From Ignavibacteria bacterium (GTDB lineage Bacteria; Bacteroidota; Ignavibacteria; Tepidaquicellales; Tepidaquicellaceae): a DNA stretch of 64,000 nucleotides. The stretch spans positions 48,485 through 112,484 of the forward strand of contig JAIBBK010000012.1 in NCBI GenBank assembly GCA_019694675.1, in the 5' to 3' direction. The notes under the pieces were generated by a model, which was not told the DNA's origin, made no database searches, and saw only the letters and a program-made list of their open reading frames with translations. This document shows, one piece after another, positions 1-8,101 of the stretch (positions within the stretch are counted from its first letter, which is position 1; every line of letters starts with the position of its first letter). The position numbers were made by a program, and so were the translations under genes.

Positions 1-310
1 ACTTTGCCATTATGCTTGTTCTCGGAACGTCCGTCCTTTCCGGATATGCATGTCCGAGTATTGCCTCGATCAGGTCTTCGCCGTATCCCGCTTCTCTAAG
101 CACCGGAACGGCAGTGTTCGGGTGAGTGTCGGGAAATTTTTCCCAGTCAAGGTCATGCAGAAGTCCGGCAACAGCCCACTTCCCGGAGTCTTCTCCAAGT
201 CTCTCCGCATAAAATTTCATTGCCGCGGCCACTGCATAGCAATGCCTGCGGAGATTTTCGTTTCCGATATATTCTTCCAGCAGGTTGACTGAATCTTTGT
301 AATCCGGCAA
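1..310 (-). CDS. HD-domain protein, C-terminus cut by window edge
   Basis: The minus strand is open from a TTG at 310 to the window edge, giving about 103 residues of an HD-superfamily protein (metal-dependent phosphohydrolase fold). Seen: a first His near residue 23 (NLRRHCYAV) and the HD doublet in GLLHDLDWEKFP at residues 49-60, followed by HPNTAV and GHAYPERTD. The TTG is forced, because an in-frame TAA lies four codons upstream. Proteins of this type are usually small single-domain hydrolases; the substrate cannot be told. The plus-strand reading here is an antisense shadow. Confidence 0.72.
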   Translation of the reverse strand, partial: MPDYKDSVNLLEEYIGNENLRRHCYAVAAAMKFYAERLGEDSGKWAVAGLLHDLDWEKFPDTHPNTAVPVLREAGYGEDLIEAILGHAYPERTDVPRTSIMAK

Positions 311-353
311 CTCGGTCTGTTAATTATTGATGAAGTTCTTTTCGGATGATCTG

Positions 354-815
354 CTACCTTATCACTATTTCATTGGACAGTTCATTCGTATCACCGTCCC
401 TTACGGGAAACTCTCTGATCAGAATTTCCGATATCTCATCAAGCGCGTAGATTATTCCTTCGAGGTATTTGTCTTCCTTGAACCTGAGGCTCATTCCGGA
501 TGAGATCTCTCCCCACTTGTCACCGATGAATTTTGAGTTTACACCTTCATCGGCAACTATGCTGAACTCGTGTTCTCTGAAGATCACCAGGATCAGTACT
601 CCGGTTTTTTCTTCTGTCTGATCCATTCCGAGTTCATAGAACTCCTGCAATGCAAGGTCCCAGGAATTTAATTCTTCTTCCAGATAGCCCTTATGGTCTT
701 TCAGGCTTACCCTTACCTCTCCGCGGGTCTTCTTTTCAATTTCCGCTATCTTGCCGGAAATCTTCTTCAGGTCATCTGCGGAAAGATATTTTGATATGAT
801 TTTTTTGAGTGACAT
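354..815 (-). CDS. TPM-domain protein without signal peptide
   Basis: A protein of 153 residues starting at the ATG at 815 (MSLKKIISKYLS). It has a TPM (TLP18.3/Psb32/MOLO-1) domain over most of its length, with typical stretches GEVRVSLKDHKG near residue 35, TGVLILVIFREHEFSIVADEGV near 75, and a family-like C-terminal half with LEGIIYALDEI. No signal peptide or membrane segment is seen, so it is probably cytosolic or peripheral. The reading frame is open further upstream, but that extension is Arg/His-rich and antisense-like, so it was discarded. It starts 2 bases after the stop of the larger TPM gene and is probably co-transcribed. Biochemical role unknown. Confidence 0.78.
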   Translation of the reverse strand: MSLKKIISKYLSADDLKKISGKIAEIEKKTRGEVRVSLKDHKGYLEEELNSWDLALQEFYELGMDQTEEKTGVLILVIFREHEFSIVADEGVNSKFIGDKWGEISSGMSLRFKEDKYLEGIIYALDEISEILIREFPVRDGDTNELSNEIVIR

Positions 816-817
816 AT

Positions 818-1645
818 TTACCAGCCCCCGCTTGCTCCGCCGCCTCCGAACGAGCCGCCTCCGCCGGAGAATCCGCCAAAGCCGCCGCTGCTGCCCCATG
901 ATGAACTTCTGCCGCTGCTTCCGCCGGAGATTATCCAGGGAATCGAACTCCAGCCTTTTCTGCTGCCGTACATTGATCTGCCTCTTCCAAGGCTGTTCCG
1001 GATAACGGACGTGATGATGAATATGAAAATGATCATGAATATCAGTATTACGAAGAACGGCACGCCGGCGCAAACTCCGCCCGAACCTTTCGGCTTCTTA
1101 TCTGCCGCGTATTCACCTTTTGTGGCAGAAATTATTGCATCAGTTCCCGCATTTATTCCCTCGTAAAATCTCCCCTGCTTGAAATTCGGAGCGATCTCGT
1201 TTCTGATGATGCTTGAGCTGAGAGCATCCGTGAGAGCTCCTTCAAGCCCGTAGCCGACTTCTATCCTTATCTTCCTGTCGTTCTTCACGATCAGAAGAAG
1301 CACTCCGTTGTCCCTGTCCTTCCTTCCCATCTTGTTCTTCTCGGCGATGCTCATCGAAACCTCTTCGAGCGATTCGCCGTCAAGGCTTGGGATGACGTAA
1401 ACTACAAGCTGATTTGTGGTCTGGTCCTCAAACTGCTTGAGCTTTGAAGCCAGGGCATTGACCTGTGAATTCGAAAGAGTTCCAGTTTCATCCACAACAT
1501 AATTTCTCAGAGTCTGCGGATTGTCAGCCCTGCTTCTGAAAGTGGACGTGTCATTTTGCGCAAACAACAGTGATGCCGCCAGCACAAGCGCTGCTGCAGT
1601 TAGCACTGAGAAAAAGCATCTTACTCTTGGCAAAAATTCCGGCAT
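818..1645 (-). CDS. Secreted, membrane-anchored TPM-domain protein (YgcG type)
   Basis: A protein of 275 residues counted from the ATG at 1645; a TTG nine codons upstream is possible. An N-terminal signal peptide (LTAAALVLAASLLFAQ) is followed by a TPM domain with the usual start NYVVDETGTLS, then VVYVIPSLDGES, DNGVLLLIVKNDRKIRIEVGYGLEG and FYEGINAGTDAII. After it come one membrane segment (FFVILIFMIIFIFIITSVI) and a Gly/Ser-rich tail ending GGGGASGGW. This is the classic YgcG layout: periplasmic domain, membrane anchor and Gly-rich tail. Family members are linked to envelope or photosystem maintenance, but the role here is unknown. It precedes a second TPM gene. Confidence 0.85.
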   Translation of the reverse strand: MPEFLPRVRCFFSVLTAAALVLAASLLFAQNDTSTFRSRADNPQTLRNYVVDETGTLSNSQVNALASKLKQFEDQTTNQLVVYVIPSLDGESLEEVSMSIAEKNKMGRKDRDNGVLLLIVKNDRKIRIEVGYGLEGALTDALSSSIIRNEIAPNFKQGRFYEGINAGTDAIISATKGEYAADKKPKGSGGVCAGVPFFVILIFMIIFIFIITSVIRNSLGRGRSMYGSRKGWSSIPWIISGGSSGRSSSWGSSGGFGGFSGGGGSFGGGGASGGW

Positions 1646-1670
1646 TCGAGAAAATATTTGAATCGTGTTC

Positions 1671-1715
1671 AAAATAAAAAAGAGCGATCTGAAACTTTGG
1701 ATTTTCAGACCGCTC
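1671..1715 (-). terminator. Intrinsic terminator after the ExbB/ExbD operon
   Basis: Read on the minus strand, a 13-base arm GAGCGGTCTGAAA and its partner TTTCAGATCGCTC form a stem with one mismatch and a short loop, followed by a T-rich run (TTTTTTATTTT). It lies 25 bases past the stop of the last ExbD gene and just upstream of the TPM gene, so it probably separates the two units. Confidence 0.85.
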
Positions 1716-1739
1716 AGGAAAAATCTGTTAAGAGCTTTC

Positions 1740-2270
1740 TCAGCCTCCGGCCTTAGTAACGATCTCCTTGTCAGCGTCTTCCATCTTCATGAAGCTGTAT
1801 CTCTTCTCAATGGCAGCCTTGTTGATCTCGTCAAGCACATCAACCATCATGTTGTATTTCATCTTGCGGTCAAATTTCAGCAGTATCAGAAGCTTCGGAT
1901 TCTGTGCATAGATCGCTTCGATGGTTGATTTCATGTTATTGAATTCAACCTTTTCCGGAGGAGCTTCAGTACCGTCCGAAAGTCCTCTTGAGAAATAAGC
2001 ATTGCCCTTGTCTGAAACTCTGATGTAAACAACATCACCCATGTCAACCTTCACCTTGTCGGTTTCGTCACCTTTGGGCAGGTTGATCTGCATGATCTGC
2101 GGAGTGTTGAGCGTTGTTGTAAGTATGAAGAATGTAAGAAGAAGCATGATGACGTCAACCATCGGCGTCATGTCTATCCTTACGCCAACCTTCTTGCCTT
2201 TCTTGTACTTCTTCTGTTTATGTAAGCCACTGGAACTACTCTCAGGGGCGTCAAAACCACCGCCGGCCAT
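1740..2270 (-). CDS. ExbD/TolR-family biopolymer transport protein
   Basis: A protein of 176 residues. A basic N-terminus (KQKKYKKGKKVGVRIDMTP) leads into a single membrane helix, VDVIMLLLTFFILTTTL (about residues 38-54). The membrane Asp of MVDVIMLLL is the conserved proton-path residue of ExbD/TolR. The rest is a periplasmic ExbD-type domain (QINLPKGDE, LLILLKFDRKMKY). ExbD pairs with ExbB to use proton motive force and drive TonB-like or Tol-like machines. It is the third gene of an exbB-exbD-exbD operon; the second ExbD lies 39 bases upstream. Which outer-membrane partner is driven is not visible. Confidence 0.9.
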   Translation of the reverse strand: MAGGGFDAPESSSSGLHKQKKYKKGKKVGVRIDMTPMVDVIMLLLTFFILTTTLNTPQIMQINLPKGDETDKVKVDMGDVVYIRVSDKGNAYFSRGLSDGTEAPPEKVEFNNMKSTIEAIYAQNPKLLILLKFDRKMKYNMMVDVLDEINKAAIEKRYSFMKMEDADKEIVTKAGG

Positions 2271-2309
2271 AGTCTGATTCCTTCCTGGTTAAGAAAAAAT
2301 TTACAAAAT

Positions 2310-2894
2310 TTATTTCGGTTCCGCCGAACGGATATCCGTAACGAGCGCAAACCTGGTGTTTCTTGTCATCTTAAAGATCTCCATAAGATCTTCAACCACT
2401 CCGTAATCTGCCTGGGAATCGCCCTTGATCACGAGTCTGAAGTCCTCCTTGCCGCCTGTCTGATTTTTCAATTCCAGTCTGAGCTCTTTCAGGGATTTTT
2501 CAAACTGTTCGCGGTTCATTACGACGATCTTCCTCTTGATCTGCTTTCCCATTACGGTGCCGCTTGTTTCGTATTCAGACTTTCCTGTGCTGTCTGGATG
2601 AAACACTCCCATACCCAAAGCATCACCGAATACTTTTTCCCTTACCTTGAAGTTATCCACGTCAACAAATGCGTCGCCTTTGTTAGTTATGGTGATCGTC
2701 ATAATGTTCTTTTCGGGAAGCTTCGTGGTGTCAGTCACGGCTGACTCGGGCAGTTTGATCTCGATCGCTTCCGTTGATTCCACCTTGAATGTTGCAACAA
2801 GCATGAAGAACGTAAGCAGAAGCATGATGACGTCCACAAGCGGAGTCATGTCAATGTTAACGCCCGGTTTTTTTATTGATCTTGCTTTCTTCAT
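2310..2894 (-). CDS. ExbD/TolR-family biopolymer transport protein
   Basis: A protein of 194 residues with the short cytosolic start KKPGVNIDMTP, a membrane helix with the conserved Asp (LVDVIMLLLTFFMLVATF, about residues 18-35), and a longer periplasmic domain containing IEIKLPESAV and LVIKGDSQADYGVVEDLMEIF. It is the first of two unequal ExbD genes after ExbB. An ExbB gene with two divergent ExbD genes is common in Bacteroidota, and the pair may form a mixed stator complex (inference). Confidence 0.9.
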   Translation of the reverse strand: MKKARSIKKPGVNIDMTPLVDVIMLLLTFFMLVATFKVESTEAIEIKLPESAVTDTTKLPEKNIMTITITNKGDAFVDVDNFKVREKVFGDALGMGVFHPDSTGKSEYETSGTVMGKQIKRKIVVMNREQFEKSLKELRLELKNQTGGKEDFRLVIKGDSQADYGVVEDLMEIFKMTRNTRFALVTDIRSAEPK

Positions 2895-2949
2895 TTTTAG
2901 TCAGTTAGATGCGCGGCGAAACTTTCGTAAGCCGCTTCACACAATGCGC

Positions 2950-3723
2950 TTATTTCTTTCCCTTAAGAGAAAGTATCTGAAGCATGTTGTAGGTCGCTTC
3001 ATCAATCATGTAAGTTATGTTACCAACCTTGGTCACAAAGTAGTTGTACGCGATAGTACCTACGATAGCGCCAAACAGACCACCTGCCGTATTGATAAGA
3101 GCTTCCGAGATACCTGCGGAAAGTTCGGCGGCATTGGGAGTTCCTGCTGTTGCAAGCGCCTGGAACGACCTGATCATACCTACTACCGTTCCAAACAGAC
3201 CTATAAGCACTGATACGGATGCTATGGTTGAAAGCACAACAAGGTTCCTTTCAAGCAGCGGAACTTCAAGCATCATTGCCTCTTCAATTGCAGACTGTAC
3301 TTCACGCAATCTCTCGTCGGAATCCATTCCGCTTCCTGCAAGCATTTGGTACCTGTCAAGTCCCTGCCTGATTATGTTTGCAATTGAGCCTTTCTGCTTG
3401 TCACATTCGGCTATTGCTCCGTCGATGTCTCCTTCAAGAAGACTGCTCTGCACCTTCTTAAGGAACGGCTCGATCGGACCTTTGCCTTTTGCTTTTGACA
3501 GCGACAATTGTCTCTCAACCGTAAAAGTGATAACCATTATACTGAGTGCGAGAAGCGCTATTACAATAGGACCGCCGAGATAGATGGCTCCCATAATATT
3601 AGCAGGCGTAGTCTTATCCGGTGTTTTAAAGTTTGCCGGATTTCCGAAAACTCCGAAATAAACAAATGCCGATACAACCAATGCTACCACAATGACGACT
3701 GTAATGAACACAGACTGTTTCAT
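2950..3723 (-). CDS. MotA/TolQ/ExbB proton channel family protein
   Basis: A protein of 257 residues. Membrane helices are predicted at about 5-24, 48-70, 160-185 and 205-230. The TolQ/ExbB signature is present: LIGLFGTVVGMIRSFQAL, followed by a Thr/Gly-rich last helix (INTAGGLFGAIVGTIAYNYF). The cytosolic loop SLLEGDIDGAIAECD is typical of the family. With the two ExbD proteins downstream it forms an inner-membrane proton-driven motor. A clear ribosome site (GGAGG about 11 bases before the ATG) marks the start and suggests this is the first gene of the operon. Confidence 0.92.
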   Translation of the reverse strand: MKQSVFITVVIVVALVVSAFVYFGVFGNPANFKTPDKTTPANIMGAIYLGGPIVIALLALSIMVITFTVERQLSLSKAKGKGPIEPFLKKVQSSLLEGDIDGAIAECDKQKGSIANIIRQGLDRYQMLAGSGMDSDERLREVQSAIEEAMMLEVPLLERNLVVLSTIASVSVLIGLFGTVVGMIRSFQALATAGTPNAAELSAGISEALINTAGGLFGAIVGTIAYNYFVTKVGNITYMIDEATYNMLQILSLKGKK

Positions 3724-3800
3724 TAACCTTTAACCTCCATTAACCCCTGAAAGAGTTTTTGATTTTGATTTTGTAATATGTTTTTGAAAGGAACGTGCTT

Positions 3801-4145
3801 TTAAAAACTGTCTATTGCTTCCTGTTGGGTTGCGTATGAATCGAAGATCAGAGCAAGCTTTGTTATGACAAACAGATTCTCAAGGTTCTTGTTCAACTGG
3901 CACAGTTTTATCTTGCCTTCGCGCTTGGTATAGTTGGAATGAGCCGAGATGAGAACACCCAATGCAGTGCTGTTCAGATAGAGCACCTGACCGAGATCAA
4001 TTACAAGCTTCAGATTGCCTTCGTCTGCGTATTTTTTGATAGTTCCACGCAGTTCATCAGTTTCATCACCTCCGACAAAATTACCTTTGGGTTCAATAAT
4101 TACGATGCCTTTGTCTGCAATTTCTGTAGCTTTAATGGATGCCAT
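3801..4145 (-). CDS. STAS-domain anti-sigma-factor-antagonist-like protein
   Basis: A protein of 114 residues, a single STAS domain. It carries the usual pattern GIVIIEPKGNFVGGDETDEL, then LVIDLGQVLYLNSTALGVLISAH, where Ser59 (NSTALG) sits at the position phosphorylated by anti-sigma kinases in SpoIIAA-like proteins. No partner kinase or phosphatase is adjacent, so the switch it serves is unknown. It is flanked by the ExbB operon and adk on the same strand, with a 76-base gap on the adk side. Confidence 0.85.
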   Translation of the reverse strand: MASIKATEIADKGIVIIEPKGNFVGGDETDELRGTIKKYADEGNLKLVIDLGQVLYLNSTALGVLISAHSNYTKREGKIKLCQLNKNLENLFVITKLALIFDSYATQQEAIDSF

Positions 4146-4221
4146 ACGGGAAATTTTTGATTGTCAAAATAGACGATAAAATCCAAAATTGCAATTATAA
4201 AACTGAATTGTGCATCCCTCT

Positions 4222-4773
4222 TCAGGCTTCGTTGCGGATAACCCGGAGAAGTATTGCGTTGATTTCTTCCACATCTCCGACACCGTTCAGGTCTTTGGCA
4301 ATTTCGCTGTAAAATTCCTTCACCGGTGCCGTAGAATCGTAATAAACTTTGAGGCGGTTCAGGATCGTTTCCTTCGTGTCGTCGCTTCTGCCCCTCTTAA
4401 GCAATCTTTGTGTTATCTCTCCGTCATCAGCTATCAGGTTCAGAACCCTCACTTCACTGAATCCCAGTTCACTGAAGATGCCTGCGAGCGCTCTTGCCTG
4501 CACTACCGTCCGCGGATAACCGTCAAGTATGAATCCGTTTTCGGAACACGAAGACAATGCTTCTTTCACTATTCCGTTCATGATATCGTCGGGAACAAGG
4601 TTGCCCTTGTCCATGATCTCTTTTGCCTTCTTTCCAAGTTCCGTTCCTTCAGTCACCGCCTTCCTCAGTATCTCGCCTGTTGATATGTGGCTCAGTCCGA
4701 GCTTCTCCGATATGAGCTGTGCCTGTGTTCCTTTACCTACACCGGGTGGTCCGAAAATTATCAGCTGGTACAT
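4222..4773 (-). CDS. adk: Adenylate kinase, short form
   Basis: Interconverts 2 ADP with ATP and AMP. The protein has 183 residues, with the P-loop GPPGVGKGT at residues 8-16, the AMP-binding HISTGEILR near 29, DGYPRT near 84, and RLLKRGRSDDT followed by a short LID. The long zinc-type LID insert is missing, so this is the short bacterial or eukaryote-like class. It follows rlmN by 8 bases and is probably in the same transcript. Confidence 0.95.
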   Translation of the reverse strand: MYQLIIFGPPGVGKGTQAQLISEKLGLSHISTGEILRKAVTEGTELGKKAKEIMDKGNLVPDDIMNGIVKEALSSCSENGFILDGYPRTVVQARALAGIFSELGFSEVRVLNLIADDGEITQRLLKRGRSDDTKETILNRLKVYYDSTAPVKEFYSEIAKDLNGVGDVEEINAILLRVIRNEA

Positions 4774-4781
4774 TAACTGGA

Positions 4782-5936
4782 TTAATGGGTTTCAGATAGA
4801 TGTTTTTCGCCTGCAAGCGCAAGCTGACCGCAGGCGGCGTTGATGTCAACCCCGCTGCTGTTTCTTAGATTGACCACAACTTTCTGATCTCTGAGTGAAG
4901 CAATTAAATCATTTAATCTATGATTTGAAAGTAATTTTTTGGTATCCGGATCCGGGCCCAGGTTCAAAGGGGCAAGCAGTCCGTTAAGCTCACCGCTGAT
5001 GGGATGGAACGGGATCACATTGATATTGCACGGCAGCATCCTGGAAAGCGAAGCAAGTCTCTTTATGTCGTCAGGATTGTCGTTTATGCCGGGAAAGTGA
5101 ATGTATTCATATGTTATCTTCGTTCCGGTCATTCTGTAGAAATAAACAAGCTCCTTATATATATCCGGAAGCCGGTTCTTGGATGAAGACGGTATCAGCG
5201 ATTCCCTTATGCCGTTGTCTGTGGAGTGAAGCGACAAGGCCAGCTTCACCTTTCTTATACTGCTGTTCTCCGGGAGTGAAATGTCATCCGCAAATTTTGA
5301 GATCTTCTGCCTGAAGCCCACTGTTGATACAGTTATTCTTCTTCCCGGCAATGACAATCCCTTTTCATTTGTAAGAAGCAGCAGCGACCGCAGAACAGAG
5401 TCATAATTCAGAAACGGCTCTCCCATTCCCATATAAACAACATTCGTCACATCGGCGCCGGAAAGCTTCTTCACAAGATACACCTGTGAGCATATCTCGC
5501 CCGGAGTCAGGTTTGCCCTGAATCCGAGTTTTGCAGTGGCGCAGAATTCACAACCGACATTGCATCCCGCCTGCGTGGAAACGCAGACCGTGTTCCTTCC
5601 CTTTTCGCTGATCAGCACAGTTTCGATCTTGACTTCGGGAAGGCGCGTAAGTGTGAAAAGGAATTTTTGCGTGTCGTGCAATTCGGAAACCGAGGTCCTG
5701 ACCGGCCTGAGCAGTGAGATCTCAAATTCACCGGAGATTAATTGCCTTAGCGCAGACGGGATTTGGGAAAGCCCCTCCGCGGAATCAACACCTTTCGAGT
5801 GAATTGCGGAGAAGATCTGCACCGCCCTGTACCTCTTTTCTCCGAGGCGCACAACGGCCTCTTCAAGTTCTCCGGGGAGCAATCCTGAAAGCTGTGTTCT
5901 TGCGTGCTTCTTCTGTGTGTCTGTGTGTTGGTGCAT
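4782..5936 (-). CDS. rlmN: Dual-specificity RNA methyltransferase RlmN
   Basis: Radical-SAM enzyme that methylates C2 of A2503 in 23S rRNA and A37 of some tRNAs. From the ATG at 5936 it has 384 residues, the usual length. Seen: the 4Fe-4S motif CxxxCxxC in CNVGCEFCATAKLGF, SAM-binding VVYMGMGEPFLNYD, LSLHSTD, and the second catalytic Cys in INAACGQLA near the C-terminus. A GTG at 5975 would add 13 residues; neither start has a strong ribosome site. It precedes adk by 8 bases. Confidence 0.95.
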   Translation of the reverse strand: MHQHTDTQKKHARTQLSGLLPGELEEAVVRLGEKRYRAVQIFSAIHSKGVDSAEGLSQIPSALRQLISGEFEISLLRPVRTSVSELHDTQKFLFTLTRLPEVKIETVLISEKGRNTVCVSTQAGCNVGCEFCATAKLGFRANLTPGEICSQVYLVKKLSGADVTNVVYMGMGEPFLNYDSVLRSLLLLTNEKGLSLPGRRITVSTVGFRQKISKFADDISLPENSSIRKVKLALSLHSTDNGIRESLIPSSSKNRLPDIYKELVYFYRMTGTKITYEYIHFPGINDNPDDIKRLASLSRMLPCNINVIPFHPISGELNGLLAPLNLGPDPDTKKLLSNHRLNDLIASLRDQKVVVNLRNSSGVDINAACGQLALAGEKHLSETH

Positions 5937-6129
5937 TGTCTTTGTCAAGATAACTCGCACGGAACAACTGAACACTTCAAAAAATCCTGCCTAAATTCTT
6001 AAAGGGGATTTGTATTGTCCGAAGAGAGGATTGAACAGACCGTATCTCCCTGCAACGCATCACTGCAATACATTGTCAATAATTTCTTGCAGGCGAATTA
6101 AGTATATTGGCTTCAAAAAAATTCGTGAG

Positions 6130-6828
6130 ATGATGCTGAAAAGAAATGTTCTCGACAAGGGATTCATTAATGTTATTGACAAGCTGGGAAGTGATCTGAC
6201 TGTGGTCAACTCGGCACGTGTGTCTTTTGGAAAGAGGAAAGAGGTGTTCGATGACAAGGACAGAAAGCTTGTGGATTATCTGGCAAAGCATAAGCATTGG
6301 TCACCGTTCAGGCATCTGATGGTTCAGTTTCATGTGAAGGCGCCGGAGTTCGTAATGAGGCAATGGTACAAGCATGTGGTTGGAATAGAGACCACATCTT
6401 CTTCCTCGACCAAAGACCATGCATGGAACGAGATCAGCGGAAGGTATGTGCCGGTCACAGACTTTTACGAACCCGGTGCATGGAGAAAACAATCCGAGAA
6501 CAACAAGCAGGCATCGGAAGGACTTATAGATGAACAGAGATCAGCGGCAACTATATTTGAGATCGCAATGAAACAGGCTATAGAATCGTATGAGAAACTT
6601 CTTGAGCTTGGTGTTGCAAAGGAGCAGGCAAGGATGATCCTGCCGCTAAATCAATACTCGGAGGTCTATTGGACAGCATCATTCCAGGCGATCATGAATT
6701 TCATTGAACTGCGGGATGAAGATACAGCTCAGTGGGAGATCAGGGAATATGCAAAAGCAATGAAGGAACTTATGCTCGAGATCTATCCGGAGACTACCTC
6801 GGTCTGGTTTGAAGCAATCGGCAAGTGA
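6130..6828 (+). CDS. thyX: Flavin-dependent thymidylate synthase ThyX, variant signature
   Basis: Makes dTMP from dUMP with FAD, NADPH and methylene-tetrahydrofolate. The ATG at 6130 gives 232 residues; the frame is open upstream to 6010 but that part has no family likeness. Seen: HKHWSPFRHLMVQFHVKAPEFVMRQW, then NEISGRYVPV, and the C-terminal dUMP-binding Arg region EQARMILPLNQYSE. Odd: the ThyX motif RHR(x7)S is replaced by YKHVVG with a roughly ten-residue insert before WNEISGRY. The rest of the core is intact, so a ThyX subfamily is the best reading. It appears monocistronic and converges on the proline dehydrogenase gene 11 bases away. Confidence 0.88.
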   Translation: MMLKRNVLDKGFINVIDKLGSDLTVVNSARVSFGKRKEVFDDKDRKLVDYLAKHKHWSPFRHLMVQFHVKAPEFVMRQWYKHVVGIETTSSSSTKDHAWNEISGRYVPVTDFYEPGAWRKQSENNKQASEGLIDEQRSAATIFEIAMKQAIESYEKLLELGVAKEQARMILPLNQYSEVYWTASFQAIMNFIELRDEDTAQWEIREYAKAMKELMLEIYPETTSVWFEAIGK

Positions 6829-6839
6829 TCAGATGATCT

Positions 6840-7739
6840 TCAGTTTCCGGTAAGAATACTTTTCACCACCTGCCCGGCAAGATTCGGATTCTCTTTGAAT
6901 CTCCTGATCGAATACTCATACCATCTTAAGCCGAAAGGCACATAGATCCTGGTCCTGTAGCCTTCTTTGACAAGCTTGTCGCGCAGACTTTCCCTTACGC
7001 CAAGCAGCATCTGAAATTCATACTTGTCCTTTTCGAGCCGCAGGTCCTTTACGAGTTTACGCGATTCGTTCACGATCCAGTCGTCGTGCGTGGCGATGCC
7101 GCAATAAGCTCCTCTTTCAAATGCTGTCCTCAGAAGTTTGATGAAGTTCTCCCTTATCTCCTGGTCATCCTTGTAGGCTATTGACTCAGGCTCAACGTAA
7201 ATTCCCTTGCAGATTCTGAAATTGGCTTTCTCTTCAGTAAGCCTTAAGATGTCGTCGTGACTTCTCTTCAGATATGCCTGTAAGACGATCCCGACGTTAT
7301 CAAACTTCTTTCTGCATTCCTCAAATATCCTGATCGTTTGCTCGGTAACCGACGAGTCTTCCATATCTATTCTCACAAATCTGTTCAGGCTCCGGGCTTT
7401 GGCGGCTATCTCCTCGGCGATCCCAAGGCAAAAGTCAAAATCAATATTAAGTCCGAGCATTGTCAGTTTTACGGAGAGGTTGCAGTCGAGTCCGCTTGCA
7501 GACATGGCTTCGAGCGCGGCAAGGTTTTCATCTTTGCAATTCACTGCTTCATTCCTGTCCCTGATCGCTTCTCCGAGCACATCCATTGTTGCCATCATGT
7601 TCCGGGCGTTGAGCGATTTTACGGTAGAGACTGCATCAGAAAGCTTATCGCCGGCGATGTATCTGCCTGCAAACAATTTCACAACCGACCTTGGAAGGAC
7701 CTGAATGGCGGGTATCATTATCTTGTTGACTATTCTCAT
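6840..7739 (-). CDS. Proline dehydrogenase (monofunctional)
   Basis: FAD enzyme that oxidises proline to pyrroline-5-carboxylate, passing electrons to the quinone pool. From the ATG at 7739 it has 299 residues, a typical stand-alone PRODH. Seen: NLSVKLTMLGLNID near residue 87, FVRIDMEDSS (barrel strand), VGIVLQAYLKRSHDD, FRICKGIYVEPESIAY, CGIATHDDW, EFQMLLGVR, and the substrate-binding C-terminal helix SIRRFKENPNL. The partner P5C dehydrogenase is not in the window. A terminator-like hairpin 104 bases upstream may limit read-through into the gene. Confidence 0.93.
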   Translation of the reverse strand: MRIVNKIMIPAIQVLPRSVVKLFAGRYIAGDKLSDAVSTVKSLNARNMMATMDVLGEAIRDRNEAVNCKDENLAALEAMSASGLDCNLSVKLTMLGLNIDFDFCLGIAEEIAAKARSLNRFVRIDMEDSSVTEQTIRIFEECRKKFDNVGIVLQAYLKRSHDDILRLTEEKANFRICKGIYVEPESIAYKDDQEIRENFIKLLRTAFERGAYCGIATHDDWIVNESRKLVKDLRLEKDKYEFQMLLGVRESLRDKLVKEGYRTRIYVPFGLRWYEYSIRRFKENPNLAGQVVKSILTGN

Positions 7740-7842
7740 GGTAAGCAATTTTTATGAATGACCGGCACACTTGCCGGTGAAGAATTATGCTTAATGCAAA
7801 ATAAACATAACAGCTCAATATAGATATGTTGTTAGCAGTCAT

Positions 7843-7874
7843 AAAAAAACCGGCCTGCTTTTGTGCAGACCGGT
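7843..7874 (-). terminator. Intrinsic terminator between the small secreted gene and proline dehydrogenase
   Basis: On the minus strand, ACCGGTCTGC and GCAGGCCGGT pair over ten bases with one mismatch around a six-base loop, followed by seven T. It is 228 bases past the stop of the upstream small secreted protein and 104 bases before the proline dehydrogenase start. It could simply end the upstream transcript or act as an attenuator in the dehydrogenase leader. Confidence 0.8.
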
Positions 7875-8101
7875 CAGGAGGTATCAATTCACACAAAGAG
7901 CAATTATCACACTGCCTTTGCCCTGGTTTGATACAAGATTCTGATCCGCCGGCTTTGACATCCCTGAAACCCTTCCCTTTCCCGAAGAAGGGATTTCACA
8001 AGAAAGACCCAACCCTCATTAAATCTCGCTTGCTATCAAGGATGTCAGCGCCGGCTGATCATCAAAATTCTCCCTTTGCTAAAGACCTCCGTTAGTTTCG
8101 G
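7875..8101 (-). other. Non-coding stretch, long 3' region of the small secreted gene
   Basis: With the terminator and promoter part this makes a 362-base gap (7740-8101) without a credible gene on either strand. The short plus-strand frame across it has no start signal or family likeness. A weak hairpin (TCCCTT/AAGGGA) lies near 7975-7992. A structured 3' UTR or small RNA that uses the terminator at 7843-7874 is possible but unsupported beyond its position. Confidence 0.35.

Noticed and set aside
816..1073. N-terminal extension of the smaller TPM protein (Arg/His-rich)
   Set aside because: It is antisense-like and lies inside the Gly-rich tail of the neighbouring TPM gene. The family domain begins just after the internal ATG at 815.
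6010..6129. Upstream extension of ThyX
   Set aside because: The 40 added residues have no likeness to the family and the region looks intergenic, between rlmN and thyX.
7826..8095. An 89-residue plus-strand frame in the gap before the small secreted gene
   Set aside because: It crosses the terminator hairpin, has Cys/Pro-rich random composition and no family likeness.
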